Below, in pieces: positions 1 through 10,531 of a stretch of DNA of 64,000 nucleotides. The translations under genes and the position numbers were made by a program. Position 1 is the first letter of the stretch. Each line of letters starts with the position of its first letter. The DNA comes from Clavulina sp. PMI_390 (lineage: Eukaryota; Basidiomycota; Agaricomycetes; Cantharellales; Hydnaceae), in the NCBI GenBank assembly GCA_015039315.1, contig WIDE01000068.1, positions 112,245 through 176,244 on the forward strand. Direction: 5' to 3'. Below the pieces are notes generated by a model that was given only the letters and a program-made list of their open reading frames with translations, was not told the origin of the DNA and searched no databases.

Positions 1-2746
1 TTTGCCACCACCACTACGACCACTTCATTCTTTTCCCCTTCGCCCTCTGCACGAGGGTTCGATGGTGTGTTGCGCAGTCCCACACCAGTCATTGCAGGTA
101 CTAGCCCTCGCAGAACTCCCGTCGGCTCTCCAGCTAGTCAAGCTCAAGACAAACGCAGCCCCCTCCGGCGTCTCAAGTCATTCTCGAGCCTCACATTCAG
201 CTCGCCACCGCCTCCCCCCGCCATGCATTCCCATCTTCGCTCACTATCATCATCACCATTCAAGAAGTTTGGTGAAGATACCGGTAGTAGCAGCGGTTTT
301 GGTGCGATGTTTAGGGCTGGAACTGCTGGAGAGAAGGGCGTGTTTGGATCCCCGGCGGTTACGGAGACGGATGGGGAGAAGCCTGATGCGCGAGGAGAGG
401 ACGATTTTGGTCTAGGTGGGATGTCCCAGCTGTTTGGCGGGGACTCTCAGACACAGAGTACGGGTGAGGTGGCCAAGACGAGCCAGCGGAGTCAAGTACG
501 TAAACCATAATTCTTCGTGCGTTGGGGTCCACTCCTTTGTGCTCACCTTTTCTATTCATTTACACCCTTTTCCAGGCCCTTAGACGGAGCAATTCGTTCG
601 ACTTGTCTACACAGCCGACTCTCCTTCCGGCCATCCAGATCTCCGATGCGAGACGGAAGATGAACGATGATATCCTAATTGGTCAACAGTTGGATGGCAT
701 CGGATCACCGTCACCTCAAGCGCAGCGGAAGAGCCAAGGCTCCACGTTCAAACCCAAGCCCCCACCTACGTAAGTACATGATTTTGTCAAGGATTTATCA
801 CACTACTCCGTCCTCCAACGGCCCACATCTGATTCTTGCTCATTTCTAGGTTCAACTTTGAATCCCAAACATGGGCTCTACCTGGAGCCTCATCCTTCCC
901 ATCCACGAACCCAACCTCGAAATCCTCCTTCACCTCCATCCCCATGCTTGACATCGCCATCAAATCACCCGGCTTTCCTTCACCTACTTCTAGAGCCCGT
1001 GCAGCCTCCTCATTCCCTTCCAACCCTCTTGATGATGACGACGAGGAGGCTGAAGCCGGGCCCTCAAGACGCGTTCGACGCGGTCGTGCATCATTGAAAT
1101 CGTCATCGCCTCTGCAATCTCCCCCTCGTAAGAATGGACGGAAGCGCTCCACGACGCCGACGTCTGGTGCAAGGAAAGGGCGTTCAGTCCTGGACTCTGG
1201 TTCGGAATCTGGATCCCCTCCGCCGCCCCAGCAGCAGCAAAAGGCAGTCACCAAGCCTCAAAACGCATTCTCGATGCTCATGTCGTCGAAGCCAGGCGAC
1301 TCGAACAAGTCGAAGGGCAAGAAGCCCCAGGTGAATCGCGAGGATGTTGAAGCCTTTATGGAGCAACAGGCGGAAGAGTCTGATGAAGAGATTGCGTTTG
1401 GCTTTGGCGTTGCTCGACGGGGCGGAGATGATGAGGATGAAGAGGTGGCAGCTGAGGAGGAGGCCGGTGAAGATGGGCACGTCAAGGGCCTCGTTGATGA
1501 CCAAGCGATGACTGACGAGCAGCTGGCGAAGGAAAAGGTGCTCGAGAAAGTCGCGTACGTATCCTTGATGTATTCGCATCATGGAAATACTAACTGACAA
1601 GACTTCTCTAATCTCCCTTGCTATTTAGCGAGCAACACGCGGAGGATGAAGCCCGCAGGCTCAAGGAAGCACAAGACATCGCTGACGGCCAATACCGCAA
1701 TGGTCGTAGGAAGAGACAACGTGGTTTGGGCGACTTCGATGACTCTAGTGATGAAGAGGACGAGACGCGACGACCAAAGGTCGAGAAGAAGCGTAAGATC
1801 AAGGATGACAAGATGGAGGGATTGGGTAAGTGGTATCACTCACACTTGAGTTGGATTGGGGATTGACTGGCTTGACCTTCTCCAGCGAAACTGGCGAAGT
1901 ACAACGCCTTTGTCAACGTGTATAACAACGCCACGCGCGATGAAGACGATGAGTATTACGAGAATGCTCGAAGCTCTTCGCCCATTCATGCGCTCGACGA
2001 CATTTACGGACGCCGCCAGAATACAGTAGACAATGCCAATGACGATGACGCGATGGATGAGGATGATGTCGACGATGGGGCATCAGAGGGCAGTGTTCAG
2101 AAGGAGGAGCGCGAGATTGTTACAGCTGCTCAGCTGAGAGAAGAGATCAGGGAGCGGGCGCAGAAGAACAAGGCTGAACATGTCAGTTCTCATAAAAGTT
2201 TCCTCCGCCGTTCTCGAACTGACTTGGTGGGAATCCACAATAGGATCTGGATGAGACTCCATATGATCCCACCGACCTTAGCTGGGCCACGAAAGATTTC
2301 GAGCTGGAGGAAGATGATATGGATGATGGTGCAGGATTCCAAACTGTGCAGGTTGTTTCCTCCAAGCCGAAACCACAAGTCGAGCCAGTCAATGACGAGG
2401 TACGATTTTCTCTGGCTCTCACCCTCCTCCCATCGCCAATCGTACTCATTGTACCAACGTTCATCCTTGGTAGTGGACCGCCATGGCCCTCGAAGCCGAA
2501 TCTCAGCGTGAATTCCCTGTGACCGAATCACAGATCCGCTCATACGCCCGTAATGCGGTTGAATACAGTAACGCTGGCAGGAAAACTGCTGTCACTGGTG
2601 GCGCCGGCAAGCCGAAACCTAAACCAGTTGCCTCCCGGGGCACAGTAGTGAGAGAGATGAAGAAAGCTACTAAGAATGCCGTAGCACGTTCTGGTAGTAT
2701 GCTGGGGAGGGTGACGACAAGGAAGCAGAGCAGTTTTATGGACTAG
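1..2746 (+). CDS. mrc1: Mrc1/Claspin-like replication checkpoint mediator, 5' end cut by window
   Basis: Seven visible exons (1-495, 576-769, 850-1554, 1629-1825, 1886-2181, 2244-2399, 2474-2746) join in frame to 771 residues; the start lies upstream of the window. Most of the protein is Ser/Pro-rich and disordered. About residues 385-560 form an acidic block, FMEQQAEESDEE then GFG, DLVDD-like repeats and a basic KEKVLEKVA/RRKRQRGLGDFDDSSDEED stretch, which matches the MRC1-like domain of fungal Mrc1 and metazoan Claspin. Family knowledge: the protein travels with the replisome, couples helicase to polymerase and passes the stalled-fork signal to the checkpoint kinase. An SSLTFS-type Ser/Thr-rich start and SQ pairs (SQAQ, SQLFGG, SQTQS) are seen, as expected for a checkpoint-kinase substrate. 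The assignment rests on the acidic block; the rest is not diagnostic. Unrelated acidic nuclear proteins are the main alternative. Confidence 0.78.
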
Positions 2747-3034
2747 ATTTTTGGGTATCATTGTCAAACGTGATCTCTCATCTTCGATCTCATTTTTCTT
2801 ATGATTGTATTTTGTAATGTTCATTTATTGTGGCATTGTACCGTGCTTCGTACCCCCTCATACCTAATTAGCGCTTGGAAACCCAAAAAATACCGCCATT
2901 ACTACCCAATGGAGACCATAATGTGCAAAGCCGTGGTCGATTGTATCCTAATGAGATCAGGTCAGAGGAAGGGTAAAGGTGAGAGGGAACGGAATGTGAG
3001 GTCTGCAGAGAGTAGTATAGATTTGATGTTCGAG

Positions 3035-4770
3035 TCACGATTTTGGAGTGTCCTCGAATATGGGAGGGCGCGTCGGTCCCCTTTCATCCAGGAGACCCGG
3101 GTATTTTTTTCGGAGCTCCTCTAACTTGGCCCGCGACCATGCTGCTTTAGTGGACCGAGTATTCACTTCGCGAGGAATGACCACAACGAATGGACGACTC
3201 CGACCTCGGCTAGCAGCAAGGAGTTTATCCAGGGGCATATTTGAGTCATTTTTGAATAAATAGAGCATTTTTAGTGCAGGGAATGGATCAGTATGCTCGT
3301 GGATTGGAGCAACTGTCTGACTGGGGGGCCTGATCTTGTGATTTGCTCTAGCGGAAGGGGGACGTGATGTCAGGATTTCGAATAAGGAGTTGATCTCGTT
3401 CTGGGAAGGCCTAACATAGCCTGAGGGCCCCGTCCAATGGATCTCCTCAGTCATAGTGTGATGGGAGTTTAGGAAAGATGAGAAATTGAGGCTGCATGTT
3501 TGGAGCACTCGTAAACGAGGGAAGTTGTGGTCATTGAATCCAGCCGCTGGGTCAGTCCCCATTGACACGGTCTCCAAGGCCGGGAGAGTCAAGTACTTAG
3601 AGCTGACAAGCAATTCAGTCCGAAGCGCACTGATTGCAAGACTGTGAAGTTGCGGCAGTTCTATAGGATGGATGGGTTGGGGTGGTATTGGGTGGGATAA
3701 TGATCCATTAAACGTCCAGCCGAGTTTCTTAAGTGTCTGCCTGCATCGGGTAATAAGGTGCCAACTATCCAGGAGGGAAATCCAACCCGCCAGATGAATT
3801 TCGGAGATTTGATCGATATGGGGGCAGACGAACGAGAGCATGGAAGCGTTATTGCTAGCCCCGAATGACAGAGACAAAACCTGCAATCCAGTTGCGCTAC
3901 TCAAATCCAAATGCATGGAACCTTTCGCCGAATCCCATTCGAGATGGAGATACCGTAGATGAGGGAGCGAGGGGGTGGATATAAGCAAGTCAGGTATATG
4001 TACACCTGTCGGCTCGTGCGTTCGAATATGCAAGATCTCAGCTTGCAAGGACTCAGCAGCAATTAAATCCCCTAGTTCGACCATGTCATTTCGTAAACTG
4101 GGGCTTGGAACGACTTTTGCGGACAGGTCCACGTATATGCGATGCTTCAATGCCCGCGAGCGCTCGAACTGCAATCGTATCATCGCCAAGTATCCCGAGT
4201 GAACGAGAGGTGGTATGATGCCACCGGCGCAGCGGGCCTTCGGGTATATGAACGTGACATGGCGCCACGCTGCAGGCGTGGAGAGAAGCACGCTTCTCCA
4301 GTGGCAGCATGTAAGACCGATCGCAAACAGAGTGTGAACAACACGTGCCACTTCACTCTCCATCGAGTCATCATGAGTGATTGCATGTGGGAATGGGACG
4401 GAGCAAGCTTCGGCGAAGATATGGCCTAAGAGCTCCACTGGAAGCTTGACGAATGGTTTTTGTGAATTCACTAGTCGCAACTGACGACAATTGATCTGGC
4501 CAAGTTCTCTATCAATGGCGGAGACGAGCTCTTGAGCAGCGATCTTCAGCAATGTCAGAGTGTCCCAGATACCCGTGCTATCGTTCATCAAAGGATCTGC
4601 ACTGTTTGATCGTTATGTGGGTCAGCTTGCAATGGATTGAACTTTCGAATCGGCAGTGAAGCTTACCTAGGGTGCACCTTGAGTCCAGACATAGTTTCGT
4701 CATCATCCATTTGGGAGTAACGATTCAGTACAGCATCTAATAGCCCTTTCAAAGAGGTTTTTGCGCCCAT
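3035..4770 (-). CDS. F-box protein with leucine-rich C-terminal region
   Basis: Two exons (4770-4667, 4601-3035) give 556 residues. The long open frame has no ATG where it opens (4591 is TTG), but a good GTAAGC donor at 4666 and a CAG acceptor at 4602 join it in frame to an upstream ATG at 4770 (MGAKTSLKG). An F-box-like motif, KLPVELLGHIFAEAC, with a following WRSVLLSTPAAWRHV segment, lies in the N-terminal third. Downstream there is a series of irregular leucine-rich segments (LRYLHLEW, LQVLSLSF, ISEIHLAGW). Family knowledge: such proteins recruit substrates to SCF (Skp1-cullin-F-box) ubiquitin ligases; agaricomycete genomes hold many fast-evolving paralogues. A broken relative lies at 19620-20555. 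The substrate cannot be inferred. Confidence 0.85.
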
Positions 4771-5259
4771 GTTCAACACTTGAGTGCTAGATGGTGGCCT
4801 TAGTTTGTCTCAGGAAATTTCTCGTGGACAGGAACTTGTGCACTGCCTCACGAATGGCGTGACAAGAATAGCTTCTATCCAGGGCTGGGCTTGGGAAGGG
4901 CGTTGGTTTGGGACATGTGGACCACTTTTATAGACAGTTTAGGGATAAAATACAAGACAAAGCCTATATTTCGCGGTCGTTTGTAGCAATCATGCTCAGG
5001 AACAGAACAAAGCTTGTTGGGTGTTATTTGAGGCATCCAGCAGAATTGAATGGGTTCGGGACGCCGGGACGAACCTCATCATGCTCTTGGCGTGGCTAGT
5101 ATTTGGGGCGTCCAGTTTCTTCGAAGAGCAGCCAAGGAAATTCTGAGATCAAGGTATCGTAGAGATCAATGATACAGCCATCAGAAGTCCCCAGGCCGCT
5201 AGCAACTCCCAATGCATTTCCTGTGGTCTTAGCCTGTATGACCGCCACAGCCTTCGCCC
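4771..5259. other. intergenic, no gene recognised
   Basis: Upstream region of the F-box gene at 3035-4770, running to the tandem duplication. Only short frames without family resemblance are present. Confidence 0.5.
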
Positions 5260-5833
5260 TCTGCGACGCGTATGCGTCGCGCTCTTTTGCCCAAGTGCTT
5301 ATCTACAAAGTGCGTCGTGGTTTTCACACCCAGGATATTTATATGAGACAGCAGGGGCGACGAGACAAGTGGACCGAACCAGCGGTTCCTGAACAGCTGG
5401 TCAACCTGTGCAAGTGTCCCAAAACGTATCAAATCGAGGCCTCTAGCACCCGCCCATGCTAGTTTTCCAGCTTCTGTCGTAACCCCAATGACACCGGCGC
5501 CGAACCTTACGGCCAGTAATCCCGTACATCGTAGCAAGTAGAGAAGACCTTGTGAAGCGCGATTTATTTGATTTATTGAAGTCTTAATCAGCCGATGCGA
5601 ATGTACCATGGTAGCAACTACAACAAAATTCTTTGATCCTTGATATTTGTGTATGCTATTTCCGACGCCTCCGCCGAAAACCAGGCTGGTTTATCAGAGA
5701 CATGAAAACTCACTGAACGAAAAATACGCGCAGAGTCAGGCAAGAAAACCGATACAACCGCGGAATCACTGATAAAATCGCTTACATTGCGTTTGATACC
5801 ACGACCCAGTTCCTACAGGATTGAGAGAGTGGA

Positions 5834-6208
5834 TCACTTCCTATAATACTGGCCAGTGACTGGCGTCGTTGTTTCTCCTGCCACATAGGGGAGGCCTAAA
5901 TATATCGTATATCGTGAAGGAAAAATTTTAGTGGGGTTTGATTAGACGATGATAATCCGTGCGTGTGCCTTGAATGAAACGCACAGTTTGAGTACCAGGG
6001 GTTGATCACCACACACGCGAAAGGCTCTGCGCAGACAGTGGGACCAGTCCAACCTTCACCCCCACCTGATCGTTCGGGACATCTGATGAGTAACGAGTGG
6101 TGGACTATCTAATGGTTACGCGCTCTTACATTGGGACCACTCTGGCAACTGGGCGTGCACACCGGCCACAGCAACAACGAAAGCCCCAAGGAAAGCTGAA
6201 AATCTCAT
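5834..6208 (-). CDS. small secreted CBM1 (cellulose-binding) protein, copy 1
   Basis: Three exons (6208-6130, 6065-5985, 5895-5834) encode 73 residues. Residues 1 to about 19 form a signal peptide (MRFSAFLGAFVVAVAGVHA). Then comes one fungal-type carbohydrate-binding module 1: WSQCGGEGWTGPTVC followed by ACVVINPWYSNCL, with the conserved aromatics (W, W, Y) and four cysteines. A short PYVAGETTTPVTGQYYRK tail ends the protein; no catalytic domain is seen. The splice sites were chosen because they keep the CBM1 frame and give the same exon lengths (79, 81, 62 nt) as the copy at 8722-9097. Family knowledge: CBM1 binds crystalline cellulose or chitin and is normally fused to a plant-wall-degrading enzyme. 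Inference: a free-standing binding protein, possibly an effector or expansin-like helper; less likely a remnant of a larger enzyme gene. Confidence 0.8.
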
Positions 6209-6274
6209 GTTTGCAAGGGTTTAGTGGGGAGGGTGACGTCTCGATGACGAGTGGTCGACCAGGGTCCAGTCTCA

Positions 6275-6282
6275 TACTTATA
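6275..6282 (-). promoter_or_regulatory. TATA-like box of CBM1 copy 1
   Basis: TATAAGTA on the minus strand, 67 nt upstream of the ATG. The duplicate gene has the canonical TATAAATA at the same distance, so copy 1 carries a one-base variant. Confidence 0.5.
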
Positions 6283-7588
6283 GACTTTCAGGACACGTCA
6301 AGTTGTCGGATGTTTTAAGGGCGGATATGTCCAAGACAGGGCCGACGTCCGTTCGCAGGTACCGACTTTGCACCGAGCTAGAGCACAGGTTTGCGTGTCG
6401 CCAAGCAAAGATGGCACAGGTGATTGATTTGCGCGTCTCTACATTAGAATCTCAGGGCGGCGAAGGGATCGGCTGCCCCGGATGAATGTGGTGAGATACA
6501 TGGACATGTACACAGGATGATTGCTTACTGATGGCGATTCAATATGAATCAATGTCTCGCGCCTAGATTGCCGTGATCTTCAGGCCCTGGTCCCAACAAT
6601 TTCTTTCTCAAACGGGGAGGGCTCCGCGCCTTGCTGTACCATCTCCTGATTGAAACACCCAAGATGAAGAGTTTTGACAGTCCATCCTACATTCTCAGCA
6701 CACCGTTGGTATTCCTGCTCTTCCAAATTAGCTCCATCTAACTCTTCTCACGCGTTCAACCGCACTGAATTCCCTATTCACGGCCACCCTCGGCGTTTGG
6801 GGCTTTAACCACGTCCACACCTTTGCCTGCTCCCCCGAGGATATCGGATGAATGCAAGAATCGAGAGGGTGGTTTGGGAAATTTTCTTGATGATGTTCTA
6901 TTTGTGCAAAAATCAGTGGACCAACTCAGAAATGAAACGAAGAAGCGAGTGGGCCAATTCACTCGGCAGGTCGCCAAGAACTGGTGATTGAATAGCCTTC
7001 AAAGACAATGAGGGTAGAAGGCTTAGCAGAAACCCCCTAAATCTGCACTGTTATGTTGTTTAGTCACAGCAGAGCTCTCCATCTTTTGTTTGTCGACGAA
7101 CGATGCTGACTCGAGCGTTTGCCAAGCAGCCACCAGGCTGTCGTGTGATGTCGACTTTGCTCATGAGGGAGCTACAGAAGAATTCAGTCGCGAGGGTTCA
7201 AGTAAAACTGATTCCGAGCCTCCGGAATCGTGGGATCGGGTCCAAGCACGAGCAAGATGACAACGGGAAGGTGGAGGTGCAGCCGCTTTTCGAGGGCATT
7301 CTACATCAGCACAGCTGCTGTGGAAAGCGCCAGGATAAGGCAAACACCATCGATATTAAGGAGGTATATTTTGACCATAGGAGACGATAAAAAGCCTCCC
7401 GTTTCGCAGGTCGTTGGACCTTTATGCGCCAACACGAGTATTGATGACCACTGTTTGGTGTAGTCCCACGAACCACGAAAACGTGGGAACCTGATGCTCT
7501 TGGCGCGGTCGCCGCTGTTCGTCAGGTCTAGATCTTTCAAACCGTGGCATACCTACAATTAAGCATCAAAACTATCCACCTATACAAC
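6283..7588. other. non-coding part of duplication copy 1
   Basis: No convincing gene. The stretch aligns along its length with 9171-10531, including a shared block near 6295-6345 (GGGCGGATATGTCCAAGACA). It is the shared upstream region between the minus-strand CBM1 gene and the plus-strand gene fragment. Confidence 0.5.
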
Positions 7589-7815
7589 GTGCCTCCTAGA
7601 AAGGAGAAAAACCTCGGGCAACCTCTCCATCCGTTTCTCCACCGTATCCCTCTAAGGAACAAATGCGTCGCCCTTGCGGAGACCCTTAACAGACCCTCCG
7701 TGCGACACGCTATACGGGCAGCACAGTTATTACGTCGCGCCTCATCCGGGGCGAAACCTCTCTCCACTTCCCGAACATAGCATCCTCGTCTCCTGCATCT
7801 AGCGACTAGGATCCC
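7589..7815 (+). pseudogene. truncated, disabled 5' fragment of the gene at 10532
   Basis: Aligns with the first roughly 260 bp of the gene at 10532-13477: the upstream ACTATCCA box, then PP(R/K)K-like codons, then the block coding KCVALAETLN and PSVRHAI. The start codon is GTG here instead of ATG, the reading frame is broken by deletions between 7620 and 7720, and homology stops near 7815 after CCTCGTCTCCTGCATC. The rest of the gene is missing. It is a by-product of the tandem duplication, whose right edge fell inside the gene. Confidence 0.85.
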
Positions 7816-8149
7816 AAAGAACATACATGGTGGTCACTTCGATGATAAGAGCCTAATCTGGCGCCCGTGTAATGAACCAATGATGTCATGGCAGCAAGCG
7901 CGTAATAAAATCCCGACTCCGTGAAGTCACCGCCTTCGACACCCCGTTCAAAACGCCCAGTCTTACTCCCCCTTTTTCATTTGAAAAACTACCAGCTACT
8001 GAATAGTTCCTATTACTCCCCCCATCCATCTTCTCCGCAACCCTCATTTGACATACATAGAACACTACCTATGTAACATAACCATCGCGCATTGATACTG
8101 GCTTGGTCAAATATATACCACCAGTACACCCTTCGTCATCTGTAAAGCA
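7816..8149. other. spacer between the duplicated segments
   Basis: About 335 bp without recognisable coding sequence; AT-richer than the surroundings and not seen in the other copy. Confidence 0.45.
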
Positions 8150-8721
8150 CATTCATCGCACTCTTGGGGGTATATAGGTAATTATTTAGCAAGCGCGTCA
8201 TATTTTACACCCCTAGGAAAATTGGACGAGCAGGGGTTGCGACACAAGCGGACTGAACTGGCGCTTCCTGGACAACTGGTGAACCTGATCGAGTGTTCCA
8301 AAGCTCATCAAATTGAGACCTCTAGGCATCTATCCCTCCTACGTCGCCAACTTTTTCATATCATCGGCTGCACCGACGCCAAATGCTACCACCACTAAAC
8401 TCGGGCATTATAGCAGGAGAGAAGGCCTTCTTGCAATTTATTTGATTTATAAGGGTCTGAATTACTCAATGCGAATATATCACGGCAGCAGCTACAACAG
8501 AACACTTTGATCCCTTCATGTTTTGGCGCGCTATTTCTGACATTTATAAACCTTTTCACCAATACTTGGACCACTTTATCAGAGCTGCAACAACTGATTG
8601 TATGAGAAATTATGAGCAAAGTTAGAGAGAAGAGCTGATACGATGGCGAAATCACTGGTGAGATGATTTACCTTCCGTTCGAAGCCGTGAATCGGATTCC
8701 TGCAGGATTGGGGAACGTGGA

Positions 8722-9097
8722 TCACTTCCTATAATACTGGCCAGTGACAGGAGTCGTCGTTTCTCCCGCCACATAGGGAAGACCTATATATGTCGTATGT
8801 CGCGGAGTAGGAATGTCAGCGGGAATTGATTGGGCTATAGTGACACGTGCGTGTGCCTTGAATGAAAACGTACATTCTGAGTACCAAGCGTTGAGCACCA
8901 CACATGCGAAAGGCTCTGCGCAGACGGTAGGGCCTGTCCAAGTTTCACCACCACCTAGTTATTCGGGACATCTAGTGAGTAACGAGTGGTGCAAGATCTG
9001 ATGGTTCTATGCACTTACATTGGGAGTACTCGGGCAACTGGGCGCGCACACCGGCCACAGCAACAACAAAGGCCCCAAGGAAAGCCGTGAATCTCAT
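8722..9097 (-). CDS. small secreted CBM1 (cellulose-binding) protein, copy 2
   Basis: Three exons (9097-9019, 8954-8874, 8783-8722), 73 residues, same exon lengths as copy 1. Signal peptide MRFTAFLGAFVVAVAGVRA, CBM1 with CGGETWTGPTVC and ACVVLNAWYSEC, and the tail LPYVAGETTTPVTGQYYRK unchanged from copy 1. Differences from copy 1 cluster in the CBM1 face (G to T before W, I to L, P to A, N to E), while the tail is conserved; introns have diverged much more than exons. This pattern argues that both copies were under coding selection. Introns begin GTAAGT and GTACGT and end CTAG and ATATAG. The gene product should be secreted and bind polysaccharide; no enzyme domain is attached. Confidence 0.8.
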
Positions 9098-9162
9098 GCT
9101 TGCAAGAGTTAGTGGGGAGGGTGACGTCGCAATGACGGGTGGTCAACCAGGGTCCAGGCTCA

Positions 9163-9170
9163 TATTTATA
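9163..9170 (-). promoter_or_regulatory. TATA box of CBM1 copy 2
   Basis: TATAAATA on the minus strand 66 nt upstream of the ATG at 9097, a typical fungal distance for a strongly regulated secreted-protein gene. A TGACGTC (CRE-like) site lies between it and the ATG in both copies. Confidence 0.6.
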
Positions 9171-10531
9171 GACTTCCAGCACGCGTCAAGTTGTCGGATG
9201 TTTCAAGGGCGGATATGTCCAAGACAGGGCCAACGTCCGCTGGCAGGCACCGAGTTTGCACCGAACTACAGCACAGTTTTGCGTGTCACTAAGCAAAGAT
9301 TGAGGCACAGGCGATTGATTTGCGCATTTCTGCTTTAGCATCTCAGGGCGGCGAAGGGATCGGCTGCCGTGGATGAATGTGGTGAGATACATGTACATGT
9401 GCACAGTGCGATTACTTACTGATGGGGATTCAATATAAATCAATGCTTTGCCTGAGTAGCCGTAGAAGTCGAGGCCCGTGTTCTCAGCAAACTATCGCTC
9501 AAACGGGAACAAATGCGCGTTTCCCTGGACCATCTTCTCGTTGGGACATTTAGAGAAAGTGTTTTGACGGTCAACCCGGCATTCTCTGTATGGTTTTGGC
9601 CTTCCTGCTCCTCAAACCTACCTCTATCCAGCTCTTCTCACGCGTTCAACCGCAGTGAATTCTCCATTCATGGGCATGAACGGCATTTGGGGCTTTAACC
9701 ACATCTGCGCTTTTGCCTGCTTCCCCGAGAATATCGGATGAGGGCGAGAATCAAGGAGGTAGTTTGAAAATTTTCCTGATGGTGTTTCTATTTTTGCGTA
9801 AAATCAGTAAGCTGGCTCATAAATGAAACAGAGAAGCAAATAGGCTAATTCACTCCAGCAGGTCAGCCAAGAACTGGTGATTAAATAGCCTTTCGCGACC
9901 CGCCGCATGCTAAGAACATAAGGGAAAAAAGTTCATCAGAAGCTCTCTATATCTGCACCGGTGCGATATTTCTCGCATCAAGGCTCCCCATACACTTTAT
10001 TTACCAACGATTGATGCGGTACTACTGAAGCACCATACCAAGGCTTCCGTGCGATAATCGCACATACTCATCATGAGATCATACAATTTTGGTGGAGAGG
10101 CTTTCAATGGAATTGTATTCATACCTCAGAACTGGCGAGGTTGGAGCTAATCACGAGCGAGATGAGAATATGAAGGCAGAGGTGCATCCTTTTTCGACAG
10201 GACAAGATCTCCAGCACACGCTTCAACAGCATCAGATCATTCCAAAAAGCGATCAAAACCACAGAGATATAGTTTAACCATAGAAGGTGATCCAAAGCCT
10301 CTCATTTCGCGTTTCGTCGGACCCTGCATCCTACATGTGTCAGCATGAAGTGTTGATGGCTATTGTTTCAATGTTTGGCATGGTTCCCACGGCTCGAGCC
10401 AAAGCCCAAGTCACGAAAACAACACGGTGACCTGATGCTCCTGACGCGGTCACCGCCGTTCGTCGCGTCCACATCCTTCAAATTGTGGCAGACCTACACC
10501 TAGTCATCACCAAACTATCCATATATACGAC
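9171..10531. other. shared upstream region in duplication copy 2
   Basis: No gene recognised. This stretch separates the CBM1 gene (minus) from the gene at 10532 (plus) and matches 6283-7588. It includes the perfect palindrome ACATGTACATGT near 9390, which copy 1 shows in mutated form. Confidence 0.5.

Larger units (their letters stand above)
5260..7815. repeat. tandem duplication, copy 1 (about 2.6 kb)
   Basis: Copy 1 of a direct duplication whose second copy is at about 8150-10800. Matching landmarks run in the same order: 5370 vs 8247 (GGACCGAACC vs GGACTGAACT), 5830 vs 8717 (GGATCACTTCCTATAATACT, identical), 6208 vs 9097 (start of the CBM1 gene), 6300 vs 9185 (CAAGTTGTCGGATGTTT), and 7589 vs 10532 (start of the nuclear-protein gene). 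The offset drifts from about 2878 to 2943, so the copies have gained indels and substitutions and the duplication is not recent. Left and right edges are approximate because homology fades. A spacer of about 335 bp separates the copies. Confidence 0.88.

Noticed and set aside
2..415. Other-frame open frame at the window start
   Set aside because: It is a shadow of the first exon of the Mrc1-like gene; the spliced model uses the frame that runs on through seven exons with consistent phase.
5229..5609. Minus-strand frame of 126 codons downstream of CBM1 copy 1
   Set aside because: It was tested as a catalytic domain for the CBM1 protein (contains RFGAGVIGV and DQLFRNRWFGPLV). The CBM1 gene ends in a stop in both copies, and the corresponding part of copy 2 (8220-8400) has stops, so no enzyme domain is supported.
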